DNA from: Acidobacteriaceae bacterium
GTDB lineage: Bacteria > Acidobacteriota > Terriglobia > Terriglobales > SbA1
Direction of reading: 5' to 3'
Assembly: GCA_003156615.1 (NCBI GenBank)
Contig: PMHI01000604.1
Span: 6,252-16,108 of the forward strand
DNA length: 9,857 nt
Part shown: in pieces, positions 8,101-9,857 of the stretch
Layout: each line of letters starts with the position of its first letter
Numbering within the stretch: the first letter of the stretch is position 1
The notes under the pieces: model-generated
Databases searched by the model: none
What the model saw: the letters and a program-made list of their open reading frames with translations, nothing else
Told to the model about the DNA's origin: nothing
Position numbers and translations under genes: made by a program

Positions 8101-8377
8101 CGAGCAATGTTGTTTGCTGGTTCGCCGTGGCGTTCAGCGAGTACATGTAACTCATGTTGTCCACGCCGCTGACCTGCTGCTCGATGGGCACGGCAACCGA
8201 CTGCTCGAGAGTCTGTGCATCCGCGCCTGGATAGGTAGCTTGCAGCCTGATCTCAGGCGGAGCGATCTGCGGGAACTGCGCAACCGGCAAAGTCGCGATT
8301 GAGATCGCGCCGACGATAACGGTAAGAATCGCAATCACGATCGCGACAATGGGCCGTCGAATGAAAAAGTTCGCCAT
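5177..8377 (-). CDS. RND multidrug efflux pump, inner-membrane subunit (HAE1 family)
   Basis: This 1066-residue protein has the full length and order of AcrB/MexB-type hydrophobe/amphiphile proton antiporters: a first transmembrane helix after MANFFIRRP, a porter/docking domain (about 35-335), a transmembrane bundle, a second periplasmic domain and a final bundle. The proton-relay aspartates are D409 and D410 in [15 protein letters not shown], and the partner lysine is K954 in [13 protein letters not shown]. Other landmarks are [33 protein letters not shown] and [12 protein letters not shown]. It exports lipophilic or amphiphilic compounds; the actual substrates cannot be read from the sequence. 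Between R920/R921 and E936 there is an extra stretch ([13 protein letters not shown]) in the loop before NDVYAQIG, where AcrB-type pumps have only one or two residues. ATG 8377 follows the adaptor stop by three bases, with GGAGG at 8393-8389. It is intact, with no sign of decay. Confidence 0.98.
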   Translation of the reverse strand: MANFFIRRPIVAIVIAILTVIVGAISIATLPVAQFPQIAPPEIRLQATYPGADAQTLEQSVAVPIEQQVSGVDNMSYMYSLNATANQQTTLLVDFDLKTDPNTDLLLTQSRQQLANGQLPPQVNNYGITLKKSTTAPLMLISLYAPHGSHDSNYLANYGYINLNDPIARLYGVGQTQIFGSGQYAMRLWVKPDQLAKLGITVTDIVNALQAQNTVNPAGQVGGEPAQSNQQFTYAVLAQGRLTSPEQFGNVIVREAPNGGTVRVRDVARVELGTQDYSLSGRLNGKPSAIIAVYQLPGTNAVQTVKGVRKLMAQMKQRFPQDIDYTVSLDQTLPVTEGMKEIIETLVIAIVLVIFVVYLFLQDWRATLIPMLAVPVSLVGTFVIFPLFGFSINTLSMFGLVLAIGLVVDDAIVVVEGIQHHIEEGLAPKDAAQKAMSELSGPVVGIALVLASVFVPTAFIPGITGRLYQQFAVTIAISVILSAFNALTLSPALASLLLKPKKQTRGPLGKFFDLFNAYFERSTDSFVRWSGDLIRKAAVVMVLLVVAGLAAWLFSKRLPTSFLPDEDQGYFYINMQLPNSASMGRTSEAAKRVEEVLAKTPGVQYTTSVIGFSLLSYVRTSYNAFFFVTLNPWEDRKTRAEQYQAIKAHLNQELRQFPEGSVFAFSPPAIPGVGTAGGVTFALEDRAGKDVTFLADNLNKFMAAARKRPEIGIISTTFIPSVPQKFINVDKDKVLKQGVNLTDVYNTIQAYMGGLFVNYYNDFGRTWQVYVEAEAPYRATTNDLGQFYVRNGQGQTVPLTALANFETRYGPEFTMRYNEYRSAQINVSAAPGYSSDQASAALEDVFNQTMPREMGFDYIGMSYQEQKAREGVPASVIFGVSLLFVFLILAALYESWTVPFSVLLSTPVAVFGALAALWLRRVVIGLYLPQYMVQIENDVYAQIGLVMLIGLAAKNSILIVAFAKEDYERGMSLVDAALSAARLRFRPLMMTALAFILGCVPLWTASGAGAVARQIMGTAVIGGMVAETFIGRFFVPAIFYVVEKVSGAEQRRPLPLTPAEAPSQGD

Positions 8378-8380
8378 GGC

Positions 8381-9523
8381 TTAACGGTCCTCCGTTTCTT
8401 TGTATGGAGTGGGGTTCACCAGGCCGCCTTCCTTGACTTTGTCTCCTCCCACAGCAACCACGCGTTCTCCGGGCTTCAGACCCGAGTTGATCACCCAGCG
8501 CGTGCCCACTGTCGGTCCGACTTGTACGGTGCGGAGCTGCGCTCGGTTATCGGCGCCGACAACGGTGACCTGATACGTTCCTTGCTGCTGATTCACTGCT
8601 GCCTGCGGCACCAGCAGCGCTCCCTCAATATTTCCGGTTGGCGCCTGAACGCGTGCGTACTGGCCGGGGCGCAAAAGATTTTTGGAGTTGGGGAACTCGC
8701 CCACGATCTGAATGGTTCCGGTCTGCGTGTTTACCTGCCGATCCGCGAAGATAATTCTGCCGGGATGCGAGTAGGTACTCCCATCGGCCAGGGTCAACTG
8801 CAACGGGATTCGCGAAGCGTGCGTGATGAAGTCCACGTTCCCCGGACGGCCGCCGTCCGCCATGCGCAGATATTCCTGTTCGCTGATGGGGAAATAAACT
8901 TTGATCGGACTTACCTGCGACACCGCGGTGAGCACGGCAGACGGTCCCACCAGGTTGCCCACCTGCACAGTGTTGATGCCGGCGATTCCGTCGATCAGGG
9001 AAGTGACCTTGGTGTAGCCGAGGTTTATCGTGGCTTGTTCTACAGTAGCCTGGTCGGCCTCGACGGAGGCCTTCGCTGCGAGCAGCGCCTGAGTGTCGGT
9101 ATCCAGTTGGCTCTGGGGAATGGCATGAGCTTGGGCTTCGGGAATATCACGCTTTACGTTCAGTTCGGCGTTCGCCATCTGCGCCTCAGCCTGCGCCAGT
9201 TGTCCTTTGGCTTGGTCAAGCACGGCTTGGAATGGACGCGGATCGATCTCAAAGAGGAGCTGGCCTTTTTTGACAAGTGCCCCTTCGCGATAATCCTGGC
9301 GAATCAGGTAACCGGTCACCTCAGGCTGAATCTGGGCATTGACGTACCCGTCGAGAGTTCCTACCCACTCGCCCTGAAGGGGCACATTTTTCTGGAGGAC
9401 CGGTGCTACTTCGACCACCGGCGGTGGAGGCGGGGCCGCAGCGCGCACGTTACCGTTGCTGCAGCCCAGCCCAGTCAGCAGAAGCACCGCACTCACTAAA
9501 CCTGTAGATGTTTGCTTCATCAT
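8381..9523 (-). CDS. RND efflux periplasmic adaptor lipoprotein (membrane fusion protein)
   Basis: This 380-residue adaptor links the pump to the outer-membrane duct. The leader MMKQTSTGLVSAVLLLTGLG ends at C21, a probable lipidation site (GLGC is a loose lipobox), followed by an Ala/Pro linker. Then come a first lipoyl half (VTGYLIRQDYREGALVKKGQ, 69-88), an alpha-helical hairpin (about 96-166) with tip segment KRDIPEAQAHAIPQSQLDTD, the second lipoyl half (GYTKVTSLIDGIAG, 169-182), a beta-barrel (VSPIKVYFPISEQEYLRM, then to LLRPGQYARV) and a membrane-proximal domain (PQAAV to VNPTPY). The hairpin tip departs from the usual R-x3-L-x6-S pattern of AcrA but keeps the SQLD element. Two adjacent ATGs (9523, 9520) follow GAAGGGG; the second has the better spacing, and the difference is one residue. 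It is the first gene of the operon. Confidence 0.96.
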   Translation of the reverse strand: MMKQTSTGLVSAVLLLTGLGCSNGNVRAAAPPPPPVVEVAPVLQKNVPLQGEWVGTLDGYVNAQIQPEVTGYLIRQDYREGALVKKGQLLFEIDPRPFQAVLDQAKGQLAQAEAQMANAELNVKRDIPEAQAHAIPQSQLDTDTQALLAAKASVEADQATVEQATINLGYTKVTSLIDGIAGINTVQVGNLVGPSAVLTAVSQVSPIKVYFPISEQEYLRMADGGRPGNVDFITHASRIPLQLTLADGSTYSHPGRIIFADRQVNTQTGTIQIVGEFPNSKNLLRPGQYARVQAPTGNIEGALLVPQAAVNQQQGTYQVTVVGADNRAQLRTVQVGPTVGTRWVINSGLKPGERVVAVGGDKVKEGGLVNPTPYKETEDR

Positions 9524-9533
9524 TTTTCCCCTT

Positions 9534-9547
9534 CAATCGAGTTACTG
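9534..9547 (-). promoter_or_regulatory. Leader motif copy 1 (CAGTNACKCGAYTG)
   Basis: On the minus strand this reads CAGTAACTCGATTG. It lies immediately before the adaptor's ribosome-binding site and partly overlaps it. It is one of three 14-base look-alikes with pseudo-dyad ends CARTn...nAYTG, resembling repressor half-site pairs. A regulatory role is inferred only from repetition and position. Confidence 0.35.
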
Positions 9548-9558
9548 AATTTCTGCTT

Positions 9559-9572
9559 CAATCGCGTCACTG
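9559..9572 (-). promoter_or_regulatory. Leader motif copy 2
   Basis: It reads CAGTGACGCGATTG on the minus strand, exactly 25 bases from copy 1. The flanking GAAG is also shared, so 17-base blocks (9531-9547 and 9556-9572) agree at 15 positions. Confidence 0.35.
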
Positions 9573-9646
9573 GCGCGCCTGCACCGGGACGCTGCTCGGT
9601 TGAAGGGAAATGTAGCCCGAGAGTCGTCTAGTCGGTTCAGGCGCGT

Positions 9647-9660
9647 CAGTCACGCGACTG
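9647..9660 (+). promoter_or_regulatory. Leader motif copy 3, dyad-symmetric
   Basis: CAGTCACGCGACTG has 5-bp inverted arms (CAGTC/GACTG) around ACGC. It matches the other two copies in the opposite orientation, as expected if the site is a near-palindrome bound by a dimer. It lies between the predicted sigma-54 start site and the adaptor gene. Confidence 0.35.
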
Positions 9661-9741
9661 CGCTTTCTACCTCAGAAGCTCTTTCTTCGCAGAAAAATGA
9701 GCTGGCTGACCGAGCTGCTTAACAGCCTCTGTGCCAGAAAA

Positions 9742-9757
9742 TGCAAATGGCATGCCA
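9742..9757 (-). promoter_or_regulatory. Sigma-54 (RpoN) promoter for the efflux operon
   Basis: The minus strand reads TGGCATGCCATTTGCA. Against the known -24/-12 consensus TGGCACG-N4-TTGCW, every defined base matches except one (T for C at the sixth place), and the essential GG and GC doublets have the correct spacing. Transcription would start near 9731, leaving a leader of about 208 bases before the adaptor ATG. A partial second element (TGGCAC near 9733) lacks a proper -12 box. Confidence is limited because the match was made by eye and no activator gene lies in the window. Confidence 0.6.
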
Positions 9758-9812
9758 GAACCGAACGATGCTAAGTAACGCCGAATCAAGGAGTCCCGTT
9801 AGACGGTCAGCA

Positions 9813-9854
9813 CGGAACTGTTGACAGAGTCAAAAGTGTCGGAACTGTCGACAG
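9813..9854. promoter_or_regulatory. Two direct repeats with palindromic cores, possible activator sites
   Basis: CGGAACTGTYGACAG occurs at 9813-9827 and 9840-9854, 27 bases apart, differing at one base. The core CTGTCGACAG (9845-9854) is a perfect palindrome and CTGTTGACAG (9818-9827) nearly so. Their centres lie about 91 and 118 bases upstream of the start predicted from the sigma-54 element, the usual place for NtrC-type activator dimers. The TTGACA within the first copy has no matching -10 box on the plus strand. Confidence 0.45.
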
Positions 9855-9857
9855 CTG

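Noticed and set aside
8522..9499. 325-codon open frame on the plus strand
   Set aside because: It lies wholly opposite the adaptor gene, has no family resemblance or signal, and is explained as an antisense shadow of a GC-rich coding sequence.
9718..9737. Second sigma-54-like element beginning TGGCAC on the minus strand
   Set aside because: The -24 part is perfect but the -12 GC doublet is missing (GT instead), and GC at -12 is close to essential.
9821..9848. TTGACA as a -35 box of a plus-strand promoter
   Set aside because: At 16-18 bases downstream there is no TATAAT-like hexamer; the TTGACA is better explained as part of the repeated palindromic motif.
1..9857. CRISPR array, tRNA, rRNA or intact insertion sequence
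   Set aside because: No regularly spaced repeats, no cloverleaf or rRNA-like conserved stretches, and no transposase-like protein were seen.

Overview
The window looks like chromosome of a Gram-negative soil-type bacterium. Secreted alpha carbonic anhydrase, a lipoprotein-anchored RND efflux system, moderately high GC and the style of the protein families are all compatible with Acidobacteriota, but this is an inference from family resemblance; there is no rRNA or other marker gene. The sequence contains four intact genes, at least three decayed genes, and an upstream regulatory region with an apparent sigma-54 promoter.

Layout. Positions 1-264 hold no gene. Positions 265-1329 (minus) are one decayed gene of an unrecognised secreted family, broken by several frameshifts and a stop. 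Positions 1444-1707 and 1721-2050 (both minus) are a decayed two-gene unit: a NIPSNAP-family gene followed by the truncated N-terminal third of an isocitrate lyase/PEP mutase-family gene. Positions 2051-2585 hold only weak protein-like traces and a GC hairpin. Positions 2586-3380 (plus) encode an exported alpha-type carbonic anhydrase. Positions 3381-3777 separate it from the convergent efflux operon. That operon runs leftward from 9523 to 3778: periplasmic adaptor lipoprotein, RND pump, outer-membrane factor, with gaps of 3 and 1 nucleotides.

How the genes work together. The three efflux genes encode a complete tripartite pump: the inner-membrane RND proton antiporter, the adaptor bridging the periplasm, and the TolC-like exit duct. 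All three are intact over 5.7 kb, and the pump's key proton-relay residues are present. Upstream of the adaptor, on the minus strand, lies a near-consensus sigma-54 promoter (9742-9757). About 90 and 118 bp upstream of its expected start are two copies of a 15-bp palindrome-containing repeat, placed where a sigma-54 activator would bind. Three copies of another 14-bp dyad-like motif lie in the leader. Together these suggest activator-dependent expression of the pump, an unusual arrangement for an RND operon.

The carbonic anhydrase is a separate single gene. The contrast between the frameshift-riddled 0.26-2.05 kb segment and the clean 2.6-9.5 kb segment argues for true gene decay rather than poor sequence quality. 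Several of the inactivating lesions can be read base by base as short tandem duplications.
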